From: Bacteroidales bacterium
Lineage (GTDB): Bacteria; Bacteroidota; Bacteroidia; Bacteroidales; UBA7960
Length of the DNA stretch: 46,584 nucleotides
Assembly (NCBI GenBank): GCA_007129945.1
Contig: SKUN01000020.1
Location: 1-46,584, forward strand
Direction of reading: 5' to 3'
The translations under genes and the position numbers were made by a program. The notes under the pieces are model-generated. The model was not told the DNA's origin. It saw only the letters and a program-made list of their open reading frames with translations, and did no database searches. Shown here one piece after another: positions 8,652-16,288 of this stretch; position 1 is the stretch's first letter; each line of letters starts with the position of its first letter.

Positions 8652-9344
8652 ATGACGAATTTGTCGGAGCGCTATATCCGCAATGAACAGATGCTCAGTG
8701 CAGAAGAAAACAAGAAGCTGAGGGATTTCAACATCGCGGTGGTGGGTTGCGGAGGACTCGGCGGGCACATAATTGAAATGCTTGCCCGGTTAGGAATTGG
8801 CCGCTTGACCCTTATTGACGGGGATGTGTTTGAACCATCCAACCTGAACCGGCAGTTGCTGGCCACCCCTGACAATATGGGGCAACCCAAGGCGAAAGAA
8901 GCAGAAAAAAGGGTAAGGCTGATCAACCCGGATGTTCGTGTGGTATCAAAGCAGACAAGGCTTGATACGAATAATGCGGAAGAATTACTTCAGGGCCACG
9001 ATCTGATTTGCGATGCCCTGGACAACATCCCCACCCGCCTTATTATCGAGGGCACTGCAGCAAAATTGAAGATTCCGATGGTGTTCGGTGCCATTGCCGG
9101 CTGGTACGCCCAGATCGGAAGTATTATGCCGGGTGATCGCCTCCTGGAAAAGCTTTACCTGGACAGTGAAGTGGAAAAGGGGTCAGAAGTTCATTTGGGA
9201 AATCCCTCATTCACACCAGCCCTGGCAGCATCTTTGCAGGTAGCTGAGGTAGTCAAGATACTGCTCGGCAAAAAGGGTGTATTGCAAAACAAGCTGCTGA
9301 TGATCGACACCCTGAAGCATGAATACCATGTGATCGACATGTAA
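8652..9344 (+). CDS. HesA/MoeB/ThiF-family E1-like adenylyltransferase
   Basis: A 230-residue ATP-dependent activating enzyme, expected to adenylate the C-terminus of a ubiquitin-fold sulfur carrier such as MoaD or ThiS. The nucleotide-binding GCGGLGG is at 32-38, the DGDVFEPSNLNRQLL block at 56-70 and CDALDN at 120-125. Unlike typical MoeB and ThiF it has no CxxC pair; its only cysteines are 33 and 120, so the structural zinc and a catalytic cysteine are missing. That fits the HesA-like subgroup. A strong ribosome-binding sequence (AGGAGGAAG, 8639-8647), uncommon in this window, precedes the ATG. It is the first gene of the cofactor operon and ends 48 bases before the moeA start. Confidence 0.85.
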   Translation: MTNLSERYIRNEQMLSAEENKKLRDFNIAVVGCGGLGGHIIEMLARLGIGRLTLIDGDVFEPSNLNRQLLATPDNMGQPKAKEAEKRVRLINPDVRVVSKQTRLDTNNAEELLQGHDLICDALDNIPTRLIIEGTAAKLKIPMVFGAIAGWYAQIGSIMPGDRLLEKLYLDSEVEKGSEVHLGNPSFTPALAASLQVAEVVKILLGKKGVLQNKLLMIDTLKHEYHVIDM

Positions 9345-9392
9345 ATGTGGTTGATTTACAAAACCGCCATTGACAACAAAGACACAAACACA

Positions 9393-10568
9393 ATGATCCC
9401 TTTTGAAGAAGCCATGGCCATTACCCTGGAAACACCCATTCGGACAGGCACCGAAAGGGTTGACTTTAATAATGCACTTTACAGGATACTGGCAGAAGAT
9501 ATCCTTTCAGATGTGGACATGCCTCCCTTCCATAAGGCTGCCATGGACGGTTATGCCTGCAGGAAGGCGGACCTGGACAAAGAACTGAAGGTGCTTGAAG
9601 TGCTGGCGGCGGGAGATATCCCCACCGCCTTCGTCGGGCCGGGGCAATGCAGTAAGATCATGACGGGAGCCATGGTGCCCGGGGGGGCCGATACCGTGAT
9701 CATGGTGGAGCACACAGAAGAATGCACCCCCGGACATATCCGTTTCACGGGTGAGAAAACAGCTTCAAATATTGCCCGTAAAGCCGAGGACGTCAGGGCC
9801 GGAGACAGGGTGCTCGACCAGGGAACACTGATCCTTCCCCAGCATACACCCATCCTGGCATCGGTCGGATGCACCAGCCCGCTGGTATCCAAAAAGGTGC
9901 GGGTTGGAATTCTCTCCACCGGCGACGAGCTGGTTGAACCACATATTACGCCCGGCCCCGGAAAAATAAGGAACAGCAATGGGTTCCAGCTCATTGCCCA
10001 GGTAAGGGCAGCACATTGTGAGCCCAATTACCTGGGCATCATACCGGACAATGAAGAAGACACCGATCGTGCCATTGGCAAAGCCCTTGCTGAGAACAAT
10101 GTGGTGATACTCACAGGAGGCGTGTCTGCCGGTGACTTTGATTTTGTCCCGAAGATCATGCGCAAAAACGGGGTAGATATCCGGTTTCAGAAAGTGGCCG
10201 TAAAACCAGGGCGGCCCACCGTGTTTGGAACAACGGAAAACGCAGCGATTTTCGGCCTTCCCGGTAACCCGGTTTCATCCTTTGTGAATTTTGAGGTATT
10301 TGTCAAGCCTTTATTGTTTAAAATGATGGGGCACCAATACCTGCCGCTGGTTCTGAAAATGCCCCTGGACACGCACTACAAGAGAAAGAAAGCCGACAGG
10401 GTGGAATTCATTCCGGCACACATCAGCCAGGAGGGCACAGTGGTGCCGGCGCGTTATCACGGGTCTGCACACATACACGCCATGAGCCTGGCCAACGGGA
10501 TCATGCGCATCCCCAAAGGCACATTTGAACTGAAAAAAGGAGATTATACGGATGTTAGACCAATATAA
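9393..10568 (+). CDS. moeA: Molybdopterin molybdotransferase
   Basis: Inserts molybdate (or tungstate) into adenylated molybdopterin. The 391-residue product shows HKAAMDGYA, TGAMVPGGADTVIMVEH, LSTGDELVEP, GGVSAGDFDFVP and IFGLPGNPVSSFVNFEVFV, in the order expected of the MoeA/gephyrin E-domain fold. The ATG at 9393 is chosen because the protein family begins with a 'SFEEA...I' helix at that point; the frame is open back to 9345, but the extra 16 residues do not match. The stop overlaps the moaA start by 17 bases, so translation of the two is probably coupled. Confidence 0.94.
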   Translation: MIPFEEAMAITLETPIRTGTERVDFNNALYRILAEDILSDVDMPPFHKAAMDGYACRKADLDKELKVLEVLAAGDIPTAFVGPGQCSKIMTGAMVPGGADTVIMVEHTEECTPGHIRFTGEKTASNIARKAEDVRAGDRVLDQGTLILPQHTPILASVGCTSPLVSKKVRVGILSTGDELVEPHITPGPGKIRNSNGFQLIAQVRAAHCEPNYLGIIPDNEEDTDRAIGKALAENNVVILTGGVSAGDFDFVPKIMRKNGVDIRFQKVAVKPGRPTVFGTTENAAIFGLPGNPVSSFVNFEVFVKPLLFKMMGHQYLPLVLKMPLDTHYKRKKADRVEFIPAHISQEGTVVPARYHGSAHIHAMSLANGIMRIPKGTFELKKGDYTDVRPI

Positions 10569-11352
10569 ACGCCCCATCAATTACCTCCGCATCTCGGTGA
10601 CAGACCGCTGTAACCTGCGATGCAGGTATTGCATGCCAGAGAACGACCCATGCCTGCTAAGCCATGAAGACATTCTCTCTTTTGAGGAGATCCGGGATGT
10701 GGTGGCCGTGGCTGTTTCCATGGGCATTGACAAAGTAAGGCTTACCGGAGGGGAACCGCTGGTGCGCAAGGATATTGTTGATCTTGTGAAGATGATCTCC
10801 GGGATTCAGGGCGTCAGGGATCTGTCCATGACAACCAATGCCACCCTGCTTACCCGCTTTGCAGCTCCGCTGGCCGAGGCCGGATTACATAGGGTGAATA
10901 TCAGCCTGGACACCCTGGATCCTGACAAATTCAGGATATTAACCCGCGGCGGGGATATTCGCAAAGTATTTGCCGGAGTTGAGGCTGCGAAGGAAGCAGG
11001 GCTCTCACCCATCAAGGTCAACTGTGTGCTGGGCGAAAAAGATGACAGCCGGGACGCGCAGGATTTAAAAACCTACTGCCGTGAAAACGGGTTGCAGGTC
11101 AGGTTCATCAAACAAATGGACCTGCAAACCGGACATTTCGGCATTGTGGAAGGAGGCAGCGGTGGCGACTGCAAACAGTGTAACCGCCTGCGGCTGACCA
11201 GCGATGGCAAAGTCAAACCCTGCCTCTTCAGTGACCTCGCGTACGATATTCGTGTGGCTGGCATCCGGGAAGCACTGGAATTGGCACTGGGGAATAAACC
11301 GGAAAAAGGCACCGTAAGCTTCAGCAATTGTTTCCACAACATTGGCGGCTGA
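10552..11352 (+). CDS. moaA: GTP 3',8-cyclase MoaA, compact form
   Basis: A radical-SAM enzyme that starts molybdenum-cofactor synthesis by rearranging GTP. The N-terminal cluster motif CNLRCRYC (Cys20, 24, 27) and SAM motif GGEPL (66-70) are intact. The second cluster motif, C-x2-C-x13-C, is also present (Cys207, 210, 224), as is NRLRL, which contacts GTP, and the essential C-terminal GG (residues 265-266). The protein is only 266 residues against roughly 320-340 for most MoaA. The missing length lies between about residues 188 and 205, where the family normally has a 50-60 residue stretch linking the barrel to the second cluster. No frameshift or stop is seen there, so it looks like a genuine short form. 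Confidence 0.88.
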   Translation: MLDQYKRPINYLRISVTDRCNLRCRYCMPENDPCLLSHEDILSFEEIRDVVAVAVSMGIDKVRLTGGEPLVRKDIVDLVKMISGIQGVRDLSMTTNATLLTRFAAPLAEAGLHRVNISLDTLDPDKFRILTRGGDIRKVFAGVEAAKEAGLSPIKVNCVLGEKDDSRDAQDLKTYCRENGLQVRFIKQMDLQTGHFGIVEGGSGGDCKQCNRLRLTSDGKVKPCLFSDLAYDIRVAGIREALELALGNKPEKGTVSFSNCFHNIGG

Positions 11353-11400
11353 CAGCAACCAAGGCTGAATTGCCGGGAATAGTTATAGTTGATATAGCAC

Positions 11401-13509
11401 ATGGGTAACGCGCAAAACACAAAACTTAAAAAATCGCTCGGACTGTTTGACCTGTTTGCAATCAGCACGGGCGCAATGTTCAGTTCAGGGTTTTTCCTGC
11501 TTCCCGGGCTGGCATATGCCCAGGCAGGTCCCGCCGTTGTACTGGCCTATTTACTGAGCGGGCTGCTCATGGTGCCGGCCATGTTCAGCATCGCCGAACT
11601 GGCTACTGCACTGCCCAAGGCTGGTGGCTCTTACTACTTCATTGACCGCAGCCTGGGCCCAATGGCAGGCAATCTGGGGGGGTTCGGTGTATATTCTTCC
11701 CTGGTATTGAAAACATCCTTTACCCTTGTGGGCCTGGGAGCCTACACCAGCATTTTCCTGGATCTGCCCATCAAAGTGGTGGCCCTGAGTCTTACCATCG
11801 TGTTTATGCTCCTTAATCTCATAGGGGCAAAACAAAGCTCCGGCCTGCAGAAAATACTGGTCGTTACACTTATTGTTATCCTTACATTCTTTGTGGTCCA
11901 GGGATTCATTTTCATATTCGGAGACATGGGTACCACCCAGCTGAAAGACACATACACTCCCGTGTTGCCTTTCGGGCCAATGGGCCTGCTGACCACCATC
12001 GGGTTTGTCTTCATTTCCTACGCCGGGCTGACCAAGATCGAAAGCGTGGCCGAGGAGGTGAAAAACCCGGAAAGGAACATTCCGCTGGGCATGATTCTCT
12101 CCCTGCTGGCAACCATGGCCATTTATACCCTCGGCGTATTTGTTGTGGTTGCAGTGCTTGACCACACTGCATTAAAAGAAGACTTGACTCCCATTGCAAC
12201 AGCCGGTGAAGCATTCATGAGCTGGTTGCCGGGTGAATCCGGGTTGCTTATTCTGGTAATTGCGGCATTTGCTGCTTTCGCCTCCACAGGAAATGCAGGC
12301 ATCATGTCGGCTTCGCGCTATCCCCTTGCCATGGCAAGAGACAGGCTGCTCCCCCAGACATTTGCCAAAATCAACCGTTTTTACACCCCTGGAGTGTCCA
12401 TCATAACCACCTCAGCCATTGTCGCATTTTTTATCCTGGTACTGGCCGCCGATGAAATCGCCAAGATGGCAAGTACCGTCCACCTGGTCATCATGCTATT
12501 GGTCAACGTGTCGGTAATTGTTATGCGAAACAGCAAGATCCCTTCATACGACCCGGGATTCAGGTCTCCGCTGTTTCCTTACGTTCAGTATTTCGGGATT
12601 GCCGTTTACGGTGTACTGATTATTTATATGGGGGCGCTCCCTCTGGCGCTTGGTGCAGGTGTTTTTCTCCTTGCACATATATGGTACAGATGGTACGGCA
12701 GGAAAAACACCCGCCGGGAAGGGGCAATTTTTCACTGGTTCGCCAGGATGGGGAAATACCAGGATCCCGGACTTGAATGGGAGTTTATTGAGCTGCTGAA
12801 GGAAAAAGGCCTGCGGGAAGATGACCCCTTTGACCACCTGATCATAGAAACCGATATCCTGATCAAAACCCGCTTCCTTGACAACTTCGATAAACTCCTG
12901 ACCCAGGTGTCAAAAAGCTTTTCAAAAGAGCTCGAAAAGGACCCTGAAAAGATCGAAGCTGCATTCCGGCAGAAATCCCCCATTGATCCAAGTCTGCTGC
13001 ATCCCCAGGTATCATTATTGCATGGTCAGCTTGAGCAGATTCAGACACCGAAACTGAAAATTGTCCTGTCCAAAAAAGGGATCAGGAGGAAGGTGGAAAA
13101 AGGAGGCATACATTCGACCGACACAATCCATGTATTCTTCTTCCTGGTTAGTCCGGCCGGCGATCAGCGCCAGCATCTGCGATTGCTGGTGCGCATTTCC
13201 GATATCCTTGAAAGGGACAACTTTGTAAAAAAAATGCTGGAATGCAAAGACGAGCAGCGTGTTAAAGAATATTTGCTGCACCATGAGCGTTATATTTCCC
13301 TGGACCTTGTTTCTGACTCCCCCGCCGGAGCATTTATCGGCCATAAAACAGGGGAACTCGACCTTCCTGCTGATACCCTGCCTGTATTGATGAGAAGAAA
13401 GAATAAAGTGTTTACACCCGACAAACACACCACATTGAAGGAAGGAGACTCCCTGACCATCATCGGCGACCCCAAAAGCATTGATCAATTGTACAAAAAA
13501 TATAAATAG
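11401..13509 (+). CDS. APC-superfamily permease fused to PTS-EIIA-like and RCK_C-like domains
   Basis: A 702-residue protein. Residues 12-430 are an amino acid-polyamine-organocation transporter: about twelve membrane helices, with the first-helix text ISTGAMFSSGFFLLPG and the GGSYYF segment after helix 2. From about 475 to 630 the cytoplasmic part resembles the PTS EIIA type 2 (PtsN/fructose) fold: TRFLDNFDKLLTQVSKSF, then VSLLHGQLEQ where His541 aligns with the phosphorylated histidine, then HLRLLVRISDIL and MLECKDEQRVKEYLL. Residues about 635-702 resemble RCK_C (TrkA_C), ending in LKEGDSLTIIGD. The gene sits between moaA and moaC; moaC starts 2 bases after its stop. Substrate is unknown. 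The fusion suggests that transport is gated by phosphorylation or by a ligand. Confidence 0.8.
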   Translation: MGNAQNTKLKKSLGLFDLFAISTGAMFSSGFFLLPGLAYAQAGPAVVLAYLLSGLLMVPAMFSIAELATALPKAGGSYYFIDRSLGPMAGNLGGFGVYSSLVLKTSFTLVGLGAYTSIFLDLPIKVVALSLTIVFMLLNLIGAKQSSGLQKILVVTLIVILTFFVVQGFIFIFGDMGTTQLKDTYTPVLPFGPMGLLTTIGFVFISYAGLTKIESVAEEVKNPERNIPLGMILSLLATMAIYTLGVFVVVAVLDHTALKEDLTPIATAGEAFMSWLPGESGLLILVIAAFAAFASTGNAGIMSASRYPLAMARDRLLPQTFAKINRFYTPGVSIITTSAIVAFFILVLAADEIAKMASTVHLVIMLLVNVSVIVMRNSKIPSYDPGFRSPLFPYVQYFGIAVYGVLIIYMGALPLALGAGVFLLAHIWYRWYGRKNTRREGAIFHWFARMGKYQDPGLEWEFIELLKEKGLREDDPFDHLIIETDILIKTRFLDNFDKLLTQVSKSFSKELEKDPEKIEAAFRQKSPIDPSLLHPQVSLLHGQLEQIQTPKLKIVLSKKGIRRKVEKGGIHSTDTIHVFFFLVSPAGDQRQHLRLLVRISDILERDNFVKKMLECKDEQRVKEYLLHHERYISLDLVSDSPAGAFIGHKTGELDLPADTLPVLMRRKNKVFTPDKHTTLKEGDSLTIIGDPKSIDQLYKKYK

Positions 13510-13511
13510 TC

Positions 13512-13970
13512 ATGTCATCATTTTCTCACATCGACAAAGACGGGAAAGCCAACATGGTGGATGTCGGAAGCAAGGCCGTGCAGCAAAGAACCGCCATTGC
13601 ATCCGGATTCATCAGCCTGGAACCCGGCACCATCTCCCTCATCAAAGAGAACCAAATCAAAAAAGGCGACGTACTTACGGTGGCTGAGGTAGCAGGCATT
13701 CAGGCAGCCAAACAAACCTCCGTCCTGATCCCCCTCTGCCACCCGCTCCAAATCACCAAAGCGGACGTAAACACAGAGATCGTTGACGAGGCCAACAACC
13801 GGGGCGTCAGGGTAAAAGCCCGGGTAAAATGCAACGGTCAGACCGGCGTGGAGATGGAAGCCCTTACTGCAGTCAGTACCGCCCTGCTTACCATATATGA
13901 CATGTGTAAAGCAGTGGACAACCAAATGGTAATCACAAACATCCATTTATTGGAAAAAGAAAAGATCTGA
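13512..13970 (+). CDS. moaC: Cyclic pyranopterin monophosphate synthase
   Basis: Converts the MoaA product to cyclic pyranopterin monophosphate, the second step of molybdenum-cofactor synthesis. The 152-residue protein has MVDVGSK near the N-terminus, IPLCHPLQI, KCNGQTGVEMEALTAVS and YDMCKAVD, all MoaC hallmarks, including the catalytic Lys/Asp of the last block. Length is standard. It starts two bases after the permease stop and ends four bases before the MOSC-MogA gene, so all three share a transcript. Confidence 0.96.
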   Translation: MSSFSHIDKDGKANMVDVGSKAVQQRTAIASGFISLEPGTISLIKENQIKKGDVLTVAEVAGIQAAKQTSVLIPLCHPLQITKADVNTEIVDEANNRGVRVKARVKCNGQTGVEMEALTAVSTALLTIYDMCKAVDNQMVITNIHLLEKEKI

Positions 13971-13974
13971 ATTT

Positions 13975-14904
13975 ATGGAACTGAAAATTTTATCCGTCAA
14001 TATATCCAAAGAGAAAGGGACCATCAAAGAACCCGTTGAGGAAATTACACTGAACCATCATGGCGTAATGGATGATGCTCACTCAGGCCCCTGGCACCGG
14101 CAGGTAAGCTTGCTTGGCAAAGAAAGCGTCGACCGTTTCTCCGGGCAGGCCGGCAGACCTATCGCACCGGGAGAGTTTGCCGAGAACATTACCACAGAAG
14201 GTGTGGAACTGGTAAAAACTTCGCCCCTCGACCGTTTCTCCGGTGAAAACGTGGAACTGGAAGTTACCCAGATCGGAAAATCCTGCCACGGTTCTGCCTG
14301 TGCCATTTTCCGGGAAGTAGGCAACTGCGTCATGCCAAAAGAAGGGATCTTTGCCCGGGTGATTCGCCAGGGCTCATTAAAACCGGGGGATGTGCTGACC
14401 TATCATCCAAGGCGGTTCCGGTTCCACGTGGTTACCCTTAGCGACAGGGCGAGCAAGGGAGAATATGCCGATCGCAGTGGCCCGCGTATCATTGAGATTC
14501 TCAATGAGCATTATAATGAGCTTCCGCGCGACATTGAGGTCGCCCACACCATTATCCCGGATGACGCTTCCAGTCTGAGCGTCCTGATAGAGAAAACCAC
14601 TTATGATGAGGTAGATGTGATCATTACCACAGGTGGTACGGGCATCGGACCCCGGGACGTTACCGTGGAAACCGTTCGCCCCATGCTCGACAAGGAAATT
14701 CCCGGAATCATGGAAATGATACGGGTAAAATACGGCAAAGACAAGCCCAATGCCTTGCTCAGTCGCGGTGTGGCCGGTCTGATCGGGGAAACGTTGATCT
14801 ACACACTGCCCGGGAGTGTAAAAGCGGTGAATGAGTATATGGAAGAGATCCTGAAAACCCTGGAACATTTGATTTATATGCGCCACGGGCTGGATGTTCA
14901 CTGA
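13975..14904 (+). CDS. MOSC-MogA fusion, molybdenum cofactor protein
   Basis: A 309-residue fusion. Residues 1-145 are a MOSC domain, a fold used for handling molybdopterin and sulfur transfer, with candidate cysteines at 104, 109 and 118 (GKSCHGSACAIF, GNCVMPKEGIF). Residues 148-309 are a MogA/MoaB-type molybdopterin adenylyltransferase: HVVTLSDRAS, then TTGGTGIGPRDVT at 218-230, then ALLSRGVAG and LPGSVKAVNEYM. Joining the two would couple cofactor adenylation to transfer or storage. It is the last gene of the operon. The stop lies inside a 21-bp tandem duplication. Confidence 0.9.
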   Translation: MELKILSVNISKEKGTIKEPVEEITLNHHGVMDDAHSGPWHRQVSLLGKESVDRFSGQAGRPIAPGEFAENITTEGVELVKTSPLDRFSGENVELEVTQIGKSCHGSACAIFREVGNCVMPKEGIFARVIRQGSLKPGDVLTYHPRRFRFHVVTLSDRASKGEYADRSGPRIIEILNEHYNELPRDIEVAHTIIPDDASSLSVLIEKTTYDEVDVIITTGGTGIGPRDVTVETVRPMLDKEIPGIMEMIRVKYGKDKPNALLSRGVAGLIGETLIYTLPGSVKAVNEYMEEILKTLEHLIYMRHGLDVH

Positions 14905-14932
14905 TCAGAAATGGATGTTCACTGACCGGAAA
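14891..14932 (+). repeat. 21-bp tandem duplication over the MOSC-MogA stop
   Basis: Two adjacent near-identical 21-base units beginning TGGATGTTCACTGA (14891 and 14912) differ at only a couple of positions. The first copy contains the final codons and stop of the MOSC-MogA gene; the second repeats them after the stop. Confidence 0.8.
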
Positions 14933-14967
14933 TGAAACGGCTTACATCCATAATCTGCCTCCCTTAA

Positions 14968-16185
14968 CTATTTGGGTACCAAAACCCCCTCTTCGTATTT
15001 CACCACAAAGGCATCGCTGACGCCGGCAGCCCACAGCTTACGCATGTGAACAATGGCGGCCTCCAGTGTATCAAAGCTGCCTGAAATATATTTATGCCAG
15101 CCATCGATGTAGTATTTCCGGAGCCGGTCATTGATACCAAGGTACGCGCCGGCCTCTTCAAGGCTCAGGTCTTTTTTGTGAGCCATCACCTGGACGGCAT
15201 AAAAGGTCTCGGGTGTTTCCTCCGGTTCTTCCTCCTTCTCCTCCATCTTGCGTTCAATGTCATCCAAAGCTTCCCTGAGCGTTTCATAATGACGCAGTAA
15301 TTCAATCTGCGCCTGGGTGAGTTCACCCACTTCATCCGTTACCGCCTGCATGTCCCGGTCATGCTTCTCCCCAACTCCCGTGAGATCATCTTCCACGGAA
15401 TCCATGCGCGAGGCAAGATGGTTCAACCTGTCCACATCACCCGGATACATCGCACGCTCAATGGGTGCCCAGTCTTTTGAATTGGTATTGCTCCCAAGCC
15501 TGAAAGTGAAACCAACACTTGTATAGTTATACATGTCTTTTCTGCTGCCTGTGACGACTCTGGCATCCAGCTCATCCGTCATCGCGTACTGAAAAGAAGA
15601 CTTCACCCCAATATCAACCCGGTCTGACACCCTGAAGTTCACACCCAAACCGAATGGGATTACCCAGGCGTAGTGGGTCTCTCCCTCCTGGGTTTCGTCA
15701 TAAGGATACCGAAGCACATTGCCGGTTTGCAGCTCCATCAGCCTGGATTCGAAAGCAACAGCACCCAGCCCGGTAAACCCGTAAAGATTCATCCAGCGGT
15801 TGGTACTGCTGCGCGGGGCCAGCAACCCGTTTAAACTCACATTGGCCGTAAGGGATGCGTGCATCATTTCCGTTTCAAACTTCCGGTTATCATCCGTACT
15901 GATACCCGTCATTTCCCCGAAGAGAAAATTGGTTTGTAATGTCAGAACCGGCGATACATGATAATTGAGCATCAGTCCTGCCCCAAAACCATCTTCGCCG
16001 GAGGCAGGCATGAAATTCTGCTCTTTCACATCAGTGAAAGGGATCAGCAGGCCTCCGCTGATTCCGAAAGAGAAACGGTTATAGTCATCAGTTGTCTCCG
16101 GTACTTCTTCCGCACCAATGGCCGGTACGCCCAGCCACACAAATAAAAGAAAAAAAGCAAGGCAACTTGTTGTTGTCTGTCTCAT
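14968..16185 (-). CDS. Outer-membrane beta-barrel protein with coiled coil and SPOR-like C-terminus
   Basis: A 405-residue envelope protein from the ATG at 16185; the frame also opens at a TTG six codons earlier. After a signal peptide (LAFFLLFVWLGVPAIGA) come about 220 residues of alternating hydrophobic strands (FSFGISGGLLIPF, GFGAGLMLNYHVS, TSVGFTFRLGS), typical of an 8-stranded barrel. Residues about 255-320 form an acidic coiled coil. The last 80 residues (TFYAVQVMAH...YYIDGWHKYISGSFDTLEAA...) resemble a SPOR peptidoglycan-binding domain. The likely role is tying the outer membrane to the cell wall; this is inferred. It lies 103 bases downstream of fhs on the same strand. Confidence 0.7.
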   Translation of the reverse strand: MRQTTTSCLAFFLLFVWLGVPAIGAEEVPETTDDYNRFSFGISGGLLIPFTDVKEQNFMPASGEDGFGAGLMLNYHVSPVLTLQTNFLFGEMTGISTDDNRKFETEMMHASLTANVSLNGLLAPRSSTNRWMNLYGFTGLGAVAFESRLMELQTGNVLRYPYDETQEGETHYAWVIPFGLGVNFRVSDRVDIGVKSSFQYAMTDELDARVVTGSRKDMYNYTSVGFTFRLGSNTNSKDWAPIERAMYPGDVDRLNHLASRMDSVEDDLTGVGEKHDRDMQAVTDEVGELTQAQIELLRHYETLREALDDIERKMEEKEEEPEETPETFYAVQVMAHKKDLSLEEAGAYLGINDRLRKYYIDGWHKYISGSFDTLEAAIVHMRKLWAAGVSDAFVVKYEEGVLVPK

Positions 16186-16288
16186 AATTATCAGTAAAAT
16201 CAATTCTACACCAGTTCCGTATATCTGAATTATACTGATAATTGAACAAAAGGTTACAGAAACCGGTATTTTCCGGCAATGTCACTTG

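Noticed and set aside
10552..11352. moaA as a truncated pseudogene
   Set aside because: All cysteines of both clusters, the GTP-contact block and the C-terminal GG are present, and the frame is intact.
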